DNA of 64,000 nt, from the NCBI GenBank assembly GCA_034008185.1, contig CM067081.1, forward strand, positions 10,973,821 through 11,037,820, in the 5' to 3' direction. The notes under the pieces are model-generated. The model ran no database searches. It was not told where the DNA came from and saw only the letters and a list, made by a program, of their open reading frames with translations. Both the position numbers and the translations under genes were made by a program. The stretch's first letter is position 1. Each line of letters opens with the position of its first letter. This document shows, in pieces, positions 46,945-58,369 of this stretch. The stretch comes from Gorsachius magnificus. Lineage: Eukaryota; Chordata; Aves; Pelecaniformes; Ardeidae.

Positions 46945-49900
46945 ATTTCACAAGTGTGTGTGATGCGCTGGAGTATGTTTTATCTGCAATCTTGTCTTCC
47001 TATAGATGGCTGAAAACATGGTTTTGCTCAAGTCAAAGTGTGGCTGCAGTTGGGTTCAGTAAGTTCATCGCAACACTATGGATTTTTCCAAAGAACAAAT
47101 TCCCATAGAGCTGGAACTGGGATCCTTCTGCCTGGCAAGGTATTGCTCATGGAACTGTAAAAATGGAGAAGAAAAGAGGGAATTCATGGCAATAAATACA
47201 TCCAAACTCCACTGTGCATTTTTGCTAACACCCAGAAAAAGAGACATCAGGCCTGTAGGAGGGGTAGGAACTGAAAGAAGCTCTTGGCACCTGGCGTGGA
47301 GAAGGGATGTAGAGAGGGGACACAGGATGAAAGAGGGGACACAGGAAGAGGGAAGGGGATAAAGGTTCCTCATGCACAGAAATGCCTCACCAGGAGTCTG
47401 TTTGCACAGGACAGAAAGGCTCTGTCGTGCCGGTCACTTGTCCTTGCAAGTCACCCCGTCATAATATTCCTCTCTGGAGGAAATCAAAAGAAGTTCTGCA
47501 ACTGTTCCCCTGTGGTTCTCAGCTGTGCAGCAGCATGTCTCCCACCACCAAGATTCTGGGTTTGCTTTTAACATGTCCCAGATATTTGGTGGATAACCTT
47601 AAAGATAAGAAGGTCAGTGAACTCTTTGATGAATTTTGACATTTTAATAGATCTATTTAGTACCTAATATTTTTCTACAGCCTTCAATGGCACTTACGCA
47701 TATGGTTGTAACTTCGATGAATGCCCAGCTTTCATCCATATGTTAAGATAGAAATAGCATTTAAATTGAAGATTTGTAACTTGAACTCAGCATTGCAGAT
47801 ATTTAGTGACTAAGAAAAGGAAATGCCCATATCCCCTTTCCAGTCCATGACATCATTTTCTTATGCACAGGTTTTGGAGCAACGTATCAGAATAAATTCA
47901 GTAATAGCAGTATTGCTTTGCACTGTTACAGCCCTTGCCACAAGCAAGTTAAATAACCACTCTTCTCCAAACACTTTCACCACCAGCCTGGATTTAGGTA
48001 TTACAGACTGGTGAGAGATATTAAGTAACACATCCCAAACCATTCTTGACATCTGCTGCTGAAGCAGGAATAGAAGGCAAGTCTCCTGAGCATTTACCCA
48101 TTCATTTCACCACAAAACGATCATTCCTGTCTACGATATGAGTTCTTCAGTCAAGAGATTTCAATTACACAGCTCATGCACACAATTCACATTTACCCTT
48201 GGATTAAAAAAAGCATTTGATTCAAAGAAGGACCAACTTTTTTTTTTTTTATTGGACTTTAAACTAATGATCTTAGACAGACTTGACAGTGCAAGACAAA
48301 GGTTGGCAGCTCACATCTGGGAATGCTCTAACAGCATTAGCTTGCCCCAGTGCCCCAGGCACCAGGAGTATATGTCCAGGGCAGCTGAAAAAAGTGCCCA
48401 CTGGGGAAAAAAAGTGTACCAAATCAATTGTAATCTACATCCTCCTCTAAGAAGAGTCCTCACAACATACACATTCATGGTACCTCCATCTTAAATAGGA
48501 AAGTATAACCCCCTTCCAGATAAATCCTGGACAGAACTAAGTACTAAGAATTTCTGAACTACTAGTGTTATTCTGTTATGTTGGTATCATTTGGGGCCAC
48601 TCAATACATCTAAGGTTAGACCCCAGACCACATTCTCACCATTAAACCTTTAGCATTTTGCTTCTGTCCTCAACAGCAGTAGGATTGTTCCCTTAAATTT
48701 TAGTGCTGAGAGATAACAAGGGCCTTTCATCTGTATTGAAAATGGGGATTAAACACATATTTATAGAAACATGGTTTTCACGTGCTGTGCTGGATCAGGG
48801 CCAACATACTCTGCACGTAGCAGTGTGACGCCATCTGGGGCATATTCTCAACCCCACGAAACTCAGTAACATTATCAGAAACAGATTTTGCCCTATGATT
48901 TTAATCTAACAGAAATCAGTGCCTGTGGCCCAAGATGCAGTAGAGCTAATACAGCTGCCAAGATTATCCTACGACTGTCAGAATTGCACATCTTTCAGGA
49001 GACGTCGTGAAGTGATTTTACGTGGTACAATTTCCCCAGGCTTCTCAAAATGACATAAACATTTTACAACAAGCTATTATAGAACAAGCCTTTTTTTTTT
49101 TTTTTTTTTTTCTTTACAAAGGCATGCATTAGAGATTGGAGGTCAGGGACTTACCTGGAAGATTTGTGGAAACTGAAGGAAATAAAATTAATCCCTCAAG
49201 AATAAGCCTGTACAGTCCAGCTTGCAATGAGAAACAACAGTTTACATAGTTCTGTCAATAGCTTCTGGGCACCCCAGGAAGGGAAACTACAGCAACATTT
49301 CTATAAACAATTAGAAATTGTATTTTTGGCTACTTCAATCTATTCTCTTGGAACCTGGCAGTTTCTCAAATAAATTGTTTTTTTTTTTTTTCCCCAGAAG
49401 AAATACTGATTGCATTATTTAAATTTGGTACAGCACATTCCAGCTGTCCCTGCTTACCAAAGATTGCCCTAGTTTTTTTGTAACAGAAAAATATATCCTT
49501 TCCCCCCTCTACAGCTAAACCTGTTTTATCTTAATATCTTTTGGGTGAGAGGGGAGGAGGACTCTTCCATTCTACATCCTAGGAGATTTCTATGTTAAAT
49601 AGCATTTAGATCTGACTTTCACTTTATCAGCAGCAAATATGGAGCTGCTGTGCCATTCTCCTTCTTACCCCCTGCCCTCAATTTTCATACTCACTGAAAC
49701 AAGTTCAGCAGCCATCTGTTATTCCACTTCTAGCAAGTTGAATGTCAGAATTCCTGGTTTTTTTCCAATGTTAGACAGCCCAAGGGAAATGACCATTAGC
49801 CTATTCAAATGTCAAGGGATGTGACATTTTCTACCATTGATACATCACCTTTCAGCATGTGAAACTTTGAAAACCCTTGTGTCTCCAAAGCAGACAAAGC

Positions 49901-52710
49901 ATAAAAGTAGCTTCTAGTATTTTCCCTCTCTCAGGGGAAATGCATGCTTATGTGCAAGTTCAAGGAAGAGCCGAGAAGACAAAACTGTCTTCAACCCTGT
50001 CCATGCTAGGAAAAAAGCATATGCTTTGAAATGGGATAGCCGACACATTGTAAAGGCATCATGGAGGCAGAGTAAGGTAGAGGTACATCTGTATTTTGCT
50101 GACCAAAATGAATGTGATGTTCTTTGGCCCTACACATATGTGGTTTTGAATCATCCAAAACATCTTAAGAAATTACCTACCTCATTGCTGATGATAGCAG
50201 AAGCATAACGTGGCTTTTTTAACTCAGGCACCCAAACTTCTGGGCTCGACCCAGTAAGTGGCATGGTTCTCTCTACATCAGCATATTAAGAAAGTGGGAT
50301 GACAATGGATCACACTGAGGGTTCTGGAGAGCCAAGGATTTTTCACTGCTTATAGCATGCTGTGCTGCTTTCTGGACACATGCATAGAAAAGAAATAACA
50401 GAAAATAAATAAGGTTGCATGGTTAGTGCTCCAGGGCTGCCAACTTTTGCTGTCTTACTGAGGCTTGAGATACTTACTGATTTACTTAAAGTTGCAGATC
50501 CTTGAGTCTGGTGAATATACATCAGTTTTATTTTCATTATTTAAGAATGTTTCTATTTTTTAGGGCTGGAGAAGAAATCTTGAAAAATATGAAAACAAAT
50601 AAAAAAGGAAGCCAAGAATACAGTGAGAGGTGGGAGGAAGAATTGGTTTTTCAGTGATCCGACAGCCTCCTGCATTTATCTCACGCATTTGGAGGGTGTC
50701 TGTGAATCCTAGATTTTGAATGTGTGGAATGTGCGTGCTGGGGTGGGAGAATGGTATTAAACAGCCCAAGATATATGTACTCTAAACAGATCAGACGTGT
50801 TTGGGAAGGAACAAGCTGAACAATCCTCCCACTTTCATCCCTCTCCCTCACTGTTAGATTGGTCCTTTGTGTATACTTAAAATGGGCAGGAATATATCAA
50901 TTTCCAAGGGTGATCCACAAATCAAAGGAGTGGCTGCTCTGGAACACTGGTCCCAGCTGCAACCTCCATTGTCTTGGCCATAGAAGATGCTGCAAGAGGC
51001 ATTTTATTCCATTCTTTCTAATGGCTTTAGAGATAAGGAGCACTTTTGCCAATGATGCTTCTTCACTGCCGTGAGAAACTGCTTAGGGGAGAAAGTTGCA
51101 GAAGACTGGCTACTTCAATCCAACCAACAGATCTCTGATCCCCAAGCAGTCAAATGTCCCCAGTCAAACCCCCAGCTACCAACTGAGAACAAATTGTTCA
51201 TGAGGAGAACAAGAAAACATGAAAACAGCTATGAAAGAGCATGTGTTTGGGGTAAAAATTTAGTGAGCCCAGGATGCGTGGGAAACATGAGCGTCTTTAG
51301 AGAAAGATGAGAGTGTTCTGGCTTTGGAATGGATGAGATCTTTTTGGATGGAGCACTTTCTTCAATGAATAAAGTATATTTCACCATGTTTCTAAAGAAA
51401 TCCAGCTGAAGTGGCGATACCGAGCTTCCCCTATAAAGCAAGGGGACTAAGAGAGATTTAACGATGCACAGGTGCTGTGCAAGGTTTCCAAGGCAGCAGA
51501 ACCAGGACCAATGTTGGAGTTAGCACGAGATGTTTAATTACAGCATTTCTTGTGTATGCTTCCTTGTGCAATGGTGGGCAAGTCAATTAATCAGGATGGA
51601 CTTCACTTTCCCCATATCTAAGAAAAGGTTTCCCCTTTTTTTTTAATTCCTTCCCGATATTCTTTGGAACAGGGACTCTTTCTTCTTCTACACTAGAAAA
51701 CTGGGACCACATTTTTGTTTCATTATGTATCACTATTGTGGTAGAAGGAGTATAAAGACAAAGCAACATTTTGCAGGCACACAGACGGTAAGGATTTTTT
51801 GATGGCATGTTGTCTCTCACAAACAAGTTGTTGCTGACTTGTTCTACTGTTTCCTATCCTCATATGCTGGAGATACAGAGAGTCTTGTTTGCAAATTTCA
51901 ACTTTCGCTGCTCAGACAAAAACACTGGAAAATGTACCACTGGGTTATGAACCAGTCAGTTTGAAGAAAATGTGCTGGCTGGCTTTTTCTCTCACAGTAT
52001 CCGTGATAGGCATATTACACATTTCCAGCCAAAAAAGGGAAAAAAAAGAAAAAAAAAAAAGGAATAATTGCTTCAGCCCATTAAAACAAAGTGAAAGCTT
52101 TTGCCATGATATAATTAGCCTCTGGAAATGTTTCAACTTAGGGTTTTTTTGTTTTGGTTTTTATTTCATTTGTGTACGTGAAATATATGGCCAAGAGCAT
52201 GAGGGATAAGTAGTTAAAAGGGGATCTTAGGGCACAGATCACTTGAAAGTATTAGGCAACTGAAAAATGTACTTTTGAAAAATATGCTTTGTATACAGAG
52301 AAAAAGCTTATTTGCTAGGGATTATGAAGATCCTGTGTCTGTCCAAAAAGCACCACGCTTGAACCCAGGGTGAGGTAGTAGAGCTGAAGCCATCAGTTCA
52401 GCTGAGATGTCAGCCTGCAGAGAGTAAGCAGGAAGATTTCTGAGAAAATCAAATCAGAAAATATGACATTTCCTGGTACGGCTTTGCCAATGTTGCTGAA
52501 CATGCAACGGTCACGTAGGCATGGCTGCCAACCCTTCCTGAAGTAAAAGTCTCTCATCTTCAGCAAGGTCGCTCAGGGCTCACGTATTGATCAGAGCCTT
52601 CCAAGTTTTTACCTTATCTGCACTAAAACCAACAGTGGTAACCTAGGTTAGATTGCAGTGAGATTAGGTATTGAATGTGTAGGTGTTTGGTGTTGTACCT
52701 CAAGATTGAT
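46945..52710. other. Long non-coding interval, no gene recognised
   Basis: No known exon or transposon was found. Homopolymer runs occur at 48240-48251 (T), 49091-49111 (T, 21 bases), 49378-49391 (T) and about 52031-52061 (A-rich). Open frames at 47078-47640 on both strands are unremarkable. The remainder is AT-rich unique sequence. Confidence 0.55.
49091..49111. repeat. T-run of 21 bases
   Basis: A pure homopolymer, followed by CTTTAC. On the minus strand it is an A-run without an upstream AATAAA at a suitable distance, so it is not called a retrocopy tail. Confidence 0.88.
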
Positions 52711-52711
52711 C

Positions 52712-52856
52712 TCACAGAATCGCAAGGGTTGGAAGGGACCTCGGGAAATCATCTAGTCCAACCCCCCTGCTAAAGCAGGTTCTCCTAGAGCATGTTACAC
52801 AGGACTTCGTCCAGACGGGCTTTGAATATCTCCAGAGAAGGAGACTCCACAACTCC
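52712..52856 (-). mobile_element. CR1 LINE 3' end, about 145 bp, antisense
   Basis: The plus strand begins TCACAGAATCGCAAGGGTTG, then GGAAGGGACCTC, CATCTAGTCCAACCCCCCTG and CTAAAGCAGG. The last ORF2 codons follow in antisense (CTTTGAATATCTCCAGAGAA). The words are the complement of those at the end of the copy at 62.4 kb, so both belong to the same CR1 group. The 5' truncation lies just inside the VESPSLE codons. Confidence 0.9.
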
Positions 52857-52859
52857 CCT

Positions 52860-55800
52860 GCACAACTGTGCAGACAAGACCACAGTGCCACCAAATGCCA
52901 AGAAGCTCACAGAAAGTTAAGGTCACCAGCACTTCGGAAGACTGTGTACCAACTGACCAACAATGTGCTGGCTTTAGAGGAACATGTTCTTCCCACTGAA
53001 TTCACAAATACCTAAGTGGGCTTCTGTGATCATTTGTTGTATATGCATGGCAAGTGCAATTATACATTTATAAACACTCATGGTTCTCAAACTTTCTGGG
53101 CCAACAGAGCTCCAAAACCCTTGCAGGTGATCATATGCAGTTATATTCAGCTTTGAGACGAAGGAGTTGTGTTAAATGCTGCTCAGAATCGTTGTTGTCA
53201 GTGGACCATTTCCCTTGGGTCACCATGCCACAGTTTGGGGATTACTAAACCAGCATAAAACCTGCAGCATCACTGCTGAGGATGGATTCTGACACTGAGA
53301 CTGGAAATCAAAGCAGCAACATGAAGGTAACTTCTCCATGCCACTCTACCTGTAACGCATGAGTGGGGCTTCAAAACTGCTAAGCATTACCCCACCTCCC
53401 CTGGCTCTGATATCAGTAAAACATGATTAGATGTGCCTTCGCACTAATGATAAACCCTTCACCATAATGATATATGGCGAATGAAGAGATTAGCTGGATG
53501 GCTGGGCCTTTGTGGTGACAAGGATGACAAATGCATCATTTGAAAATTAAACATCTACAGACAGAACAGCAGAAAAGGAAGAGCCTGAACCGCTGCTTAG
53601 AGCATGACTAAGGAATGGACAGTCCTGCACCCCTGGCACAGCCTCCGTGTGCCACCAAGCAGCTCTGTCCCCTTCTCATGGTTCAGTTTTCCCCTCTCCC
53701 ATCACTTCAGGCCCTTACTCCTGAACCCCTTCATCTCAGCTTGACATCTCAAACAGAAGCAATTTGACCAAGGACTGACTATTGGGCCACTTAAAGTGAA
53801 GTACACACATGGCTGGGCTGCCTCCTTTATCGGAGGGATGGAAGGCTTAAATCACATCTGCCTGTGGGTATGGTGCAGTGAAACTTCATGCCGTACGAGA
53901 GGTCAGACTGGAACACCCAAGGGGCTTGGAGCCTATGAATATTCAGCATCAATCTGGTAAACAGATGCAAGTTGATGGGGGGTTATACATTGAGAAGGTA
54001 CATTTATATATTGAGAAAGCACAGGAAGCCATCAAAGGGCATGAGTAAACAAGGCTTCAAAGACAGGAACATGCAAAATATTTTATAATTAAGCAATGAC
54101 CACACCAATTACAGCCATCTAGTGAGCATATGTATTAGGCAATGAGCTGTCAACAAAGTGGCGTCCCTTCTATTACTGGAAAGCGTGCCTCTTTCAAGCT
54201 CTGATCTATGTTCCTAATTAAACCGCAGGCACCCAGGAACACAATGCTATGCAGAACAAGGGCTGAGCCACAAAACTGGGATTCTTTTGCCAATCCCTCT
54301 TAAGTTTGAAGGTGTTTGCATCAAGGGCTTTGGCATGTCTCTGCTAATGGCATAAACATGGGCTGTAATTGCAATAATCCTTCGGGATTTTAAGTGCAGG
54401 AACAAGAAAAAAAAAAAAAAAGAGCTCTACTTCTTCATGAACACTTTGCCCTGAATTTCATCAGCAGGGGATGCATGTATTACTCAATCATACACCCACC
54501 ACTATTATGAAGTTGCTCTTAATTATACTACAAGTGGAACCTCTCAGGTAATCAGAATTCAGGGTTAATGCATAGCTATTCCCCCATCAATTTATAATAG
54601 ACACAATTAATCCAATTTAAAATTTCAAGTTTTAGTGATTATTAAATGCAAACAAGTGTCCATTTTCTTGCTTGGCAGTGGACATTTTTTTAAGTATGTC
54701 TCTTTTTATGGCTCAGTAATGTATAAAGCAGCAATTGCCACAAAAGCAGTAAGAATATTAACATTAAGGAATCATGACAGAGTGTGAACTCGAGAGTGCT
54801 TGGACTAAGCCCTGTGGGAATTCACTTTACCCATCCTCCCTCTAACTGGCTGGGCAGTCCCCTTCGCTTACTTGGTCCTTCTATTGCTCTTCTTCTGTTT
54901 TTACCTTGGGAAATATTTACAGCACAATGCTGATAATAAACTGACAGAAATGACCCAGCAACAGATCCTCTGTTACCAACCAGCATCTTGGCATCTCTTT
55001 TATTTCTTGAATTCCTACTAAACATGATAGATCAAGTGATATGGTTATGAAATTCCTTGAAGGGAGGAACCATATGCCATTCTCAAACAGCAAATCAAAG
55101 CTCGTAGCTTATGGCAATATGGCTCCCAGGGAAAAAAATAATTAAAAAAAAACCAAAACAAAGGTGTGTATACAATCAGAAGAAAAATCTTGCTATGACT
55201 AAGAATCTGTTACATCTCTGAAAGCAAGGATTTCTCAGAAAAAGGTATCTCTTTTCCCTCCTAAGTTTAAAATATATCTGACCTATAAAATTTTAACATT
55301 AAGTTTCAGATTTATTGCTGTGTTGCTATATATTATACTACATATCAACACAACATATTAAGTCAAGGATTTTGCAGGTCTTTAGAAAAATGGATTAAAT
55401 CTCCAAAACTGTGTGTCATGCTTACCATATATTTATAGATGGTGCATCTATCAGTACATTGATTTACCTCATGTTGTGCCTTAATCTAAAAGTAACCTTA
55501 AAAAAAAATGGAAAGAAATTAACCCCTTCCCTATCACCCCCACCCACCCACCCAGGCCAACTTTTCTCCCAGGCAAGCAGAAGGAATTGGTGGGGAGGAA
55601 GTGGGGACAGAAGTAACAACTGCTCTGAGGCATCTCGGCTCTCTGTATTTTTAGACATCTCTGGCTGTCACAGCTGTGAAGAAAACCCAAGCTGAGCTTC
55701 ACTAGAGCAGCAGTGTGGGCTTGGAACAGCAGAGGAGCCTGAAACAATTGCTCCAAGAAATATAAACTGCTGCACTCCTCACAGAAAAGATGCTAACTCA

Positions 55801-56290
55801 GATGCTTGTATGCTAACATTGTTAACCATTTCACAGCCCATCAGAGCGTAGCAGAAAGCATATGAATCCCTCCACAGTTTCTGCTGAGTGCCTTTCCCTT
55901 TTGCATCATCCTTCAGCAATGCCCAAGAGACCTTGCAAAGGAGCAGCTTGTTTGGCTTTCCAGTATATAAGCTGCTGATGAACCAGACTCACCCGTCTGC
56001 TCCAATGTTTTGCCATGGGATAGTGCTGAGTCGGGCAGAAATATCATCTGAGCCCTCTCCAGAAGCAGAAGCAGCCCAGATACATCAGTACCATAATTCA
56101 TCCAGAAGACCTGATGCACAGCTAAGCAGCACCAAGCACTTGGGCCCAAAGGTGCTCGTCAGCGGCTATAGTCCTTCCAGGGTCCAAAGTATGGACAGGG
56201 CCCGTTTGTTGTACAGTTATGTGGTCAGTGATCTCCACCAGGCCCCTGGTAGGTGGCCCTGGTATACCTTCGCAGTCTTGATGAGGCCAG
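52860..56290. other. Non-coding interval, possible conserved regulatory DNA
   Basis: No exon or recent transposon is recognised. Two blocks look like conserved non-coding DNA: 53400-53550, with paired TAATGA sites 20 bases apart and two GATTA sites, and 54340-54790, AT-rich with several TTAAT/ATTAA cores and an A-run at 54408-54422. A (CCCA)n run lies at 55537-55554. The open frame at 55888-56298 is unrecognised and ends at the edge of the next CR1. Confidence 0.5.
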
Positions 56291-56292
56291 TC

Positions 56293-56702
56293 TCATAGAA
56301 TCATAAAATCGTTTAGGTTGGAAAAGACCATCAAGTCCAACCCTTAACCTAACACTGTCATTCCACCACTAAACCATGTCCCTAAGCACCAGGTCTACCT
56401 GTCTTTTAAATACCTCCAGAGATGGGGACTCCACGACTTCCCTGGGCAGCCTGTTCCAATGCTTGACAACCCTTTCAGTGAAAAAATGTTTCCTAATGTC
56501 CAACCTATACGTGCCCTGGCACAACTTGAGGCCATTTCCTCTTGTCCTATCACCCATTACTTGGGAGAAGAGATCGACCCCCACCTCACTACCCCCTCCT
56601 GTCAAGCAGTTGTAGAGGGCGATCAGGTCTCCCCTCAGCCTCCTCTTCTCCAGGCTGAACAACCCCAGTTCCCTCAGTCACTCCTCATCAGACTTGTGCT
56701 CC
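56293..56702 (-). mobile_element. CR1 LINE 3' end, CR1-Y-like, about 410 bp
   Basis: The plus strand starts with TCATAGAATCATAAAATCG and GTTTAGGTTGGAAAAGACC, the complement of the octamer terminus and 3' untranslated region. The minus-strand frame 56369-56662 is open and reads [72 protein letters not shown] and ESPSLEVF, closing with LRDMV and a stop. Upstream, the codons for EERLRELG carry a stop. It is the closest relative in the window of the copy at 17.6 kb and shows what that copy has lost. Confidence 0.94.
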
Positions 56703-56704
56703 TT

Positions 56705-57970
56705 CCTGCTACATGGGGAGAGGGTCCACCAGATGGCACAAAGATGTAGCAAATTCAAGAGGTTAGACAAAGAGTAAGTACTCTCCACTCATTATCTTCT
56801 TAACCTCATTTTTTATTAAGATACATTCATTTGTTCCTTTACTTGTGAGGTTTTCCATTAAATATCCCCAGCCACTACCACTGTCAGATGCATTGGTCTT
56901 CCTAATACAGCAAAAGAACGGGTAAACAGGGCTGCTTCTCTTCCCAGAAAGCAGAAATAGGAATGGCATCCTGCTCCTTTGCATTACCAGCTATTAGGGT
57001 ATGATATAACACTGGCAGAAGCTTAGAGAAAAATTAACTTACAATGCTCAGAGAAGGCAGCGGCTGAAAAGATTAATACTTGTGATGGGTTGCCTAGAGG
57101 CAGGATGAAGCTGAACTGGTGGGAACAAAATCTATATAAAGACTGCTGGGATACTGTGCTTTTAATTTAAACAAATTAAAACTTGAAGGAAAATACAGGG
57201 GTTTTTTATCACTCTGACTTTTCTTGGAGCTCAGTTTGATACTCTTTAAATCTATCTTTAAAGTTACTCATGATCAGCTGCAGATGATCCACTTTGGCTG
57301 TAAATCAAGTTTGCTCACCCCATATTTTTTTTAAATATTTCCTTCCTCATTAAAATGAAGGCATTAAGCCTTTTTTTTTTTTTTTTTCCTTTTCTTTAAA
57401 TTCCATTTCTCTGCATCATAGTTAGAAGCATAAGGAAAAAAAGCATGTGGTCTAGAGGAGACCCCGACCAAGCACTATGCCAAGGGGATGTGGCCTCTCC
57501 CTAGAGGGCGTCACCCTGAGATGTGTAAACATAAGCCACTCTATACCCTGTGCTCTGGGCCACGGTTTGTTCTCTGGAGCATGCTTGATAAAAACACCTA
57601 ACAGTCTTTGTATATCCAAGCACAGGAGCAGTAAGGAGGTGATTCTTTTTTTCTTTATATGCATTGCATTATCAAGGCAGCATCTGCCATCCTGGATCCT
57701 GGTCTGGTCCTCAGATATCAAAATTGTGCTGTGAATTAGAAAGGCCACACAAAATTATCTGGGAGACGGAGAAAATGTCTAGTGGCAAAAGAATGACAAA
57801 GTTCACTCCGCTAACCAAAAAGAATAATTGAGAAATTACTTAAAAGCTGCACTGCTCCACAAGTGCATGAGCTATAAAATCCCCTTCATCCTAGCAGAAA
57901 TAAACAAAATATGAACCCATGGAAGCTAAAAAATAAAAATGCAAAATGAAAATACATAAGGCACACATTT
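56705..57970. other. Non-coding interval, no gene recognised
   Basis: Unique DNA with a T-run at 57371-57387. Small frames on both strands show no family resemblance. Confidence 0.6.
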
Positions 57971-57974
57971 TTAA

Positions 57975-58195
57975 CACACTGAGAGTGCTTAACCTCCTGA
58001 ACAAACTACCAAAGGAAGTGGTGAACTCCCCATCATTCAGTGCCTTCAGAGCAGGACTCTACGCCTTTCCAGAATCCGTGCCTCAGACAAACACAAGTTT
58101 TGGGCTCTGTGCAGGGTCACTGAATGAAACGCAATACCCTGCTATGTGCAGGAAGTTCGGTGATTTAATGGTCCCACCTTGCCTTCAGCTTTCGG
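57975..58195 (+). mobile_element. Ancient CR1-type LINE, C-terminal codons and 3' end
   Basis: The plus-strand frame reads RVLNLLNKLPKEVVNSPSFS, equivalent to the [19 protein letters not shown] block of CR1 reverse transcriptase. It is followed by the old CR1 untranslated words ACACAAGTTTTGGGCTCTGT, GCAGGGTCACTGAATGAAAC, GCTATGTGCAGGAAG and TAATGGTCCCACCTTGCCTT. Strong divergence from the avian copies and the resemblance to elements I recall from turtles and crocodilians suggest an insertion much older than the other CR1s here. It is the most complete of three such fossils in the window. Confidence 0.72.
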
Positions 58196-58280
58196 CATTC
58201 AGCTGCTCATAACGGTGGCCTTACTAGGGGCCAATGTTGTGTTGAAAAGTATCCAGTTCTTTTTTACTTTCGTGTATGTG

Positions 58281-58367
58281 CATGTGGGTATGGATAGAAG
58301 GTCTATAGGAATTCACCTTCCATGTGGGTGTGGATAGAAAGTCTATAGGAATTCACCTTCCATGTGG
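58281..58367. repeat. 40-bp tandem duplication, 2.2 copies
   Basis: The unit begins CATGTGGGT, contains GGATAGAA and ends GAATTCACCTTC. It is repeated directly at 58281-58320 and 58321-58360 with two mismatches, then starts a third time (CATGTGG). This is a minisatellite in its first step or a slippage duplication. Confidence 0.95.
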
Positions 58368-58369
58368 TA

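Noticed and set aside
49091..49111. Long T-run considered as the tail of a minus-strand processed pseudogene
   Set aside because: No polyadenylation signal, coding similarity or target-site duplication was seen beside it.
55888..56298. 136-codon plus-strand open frame
   Set aside because: No recognisable domain, and its stop is supplied by the adjacent CR1 end. It overlaps an unrelated minus-strand frame equally open.
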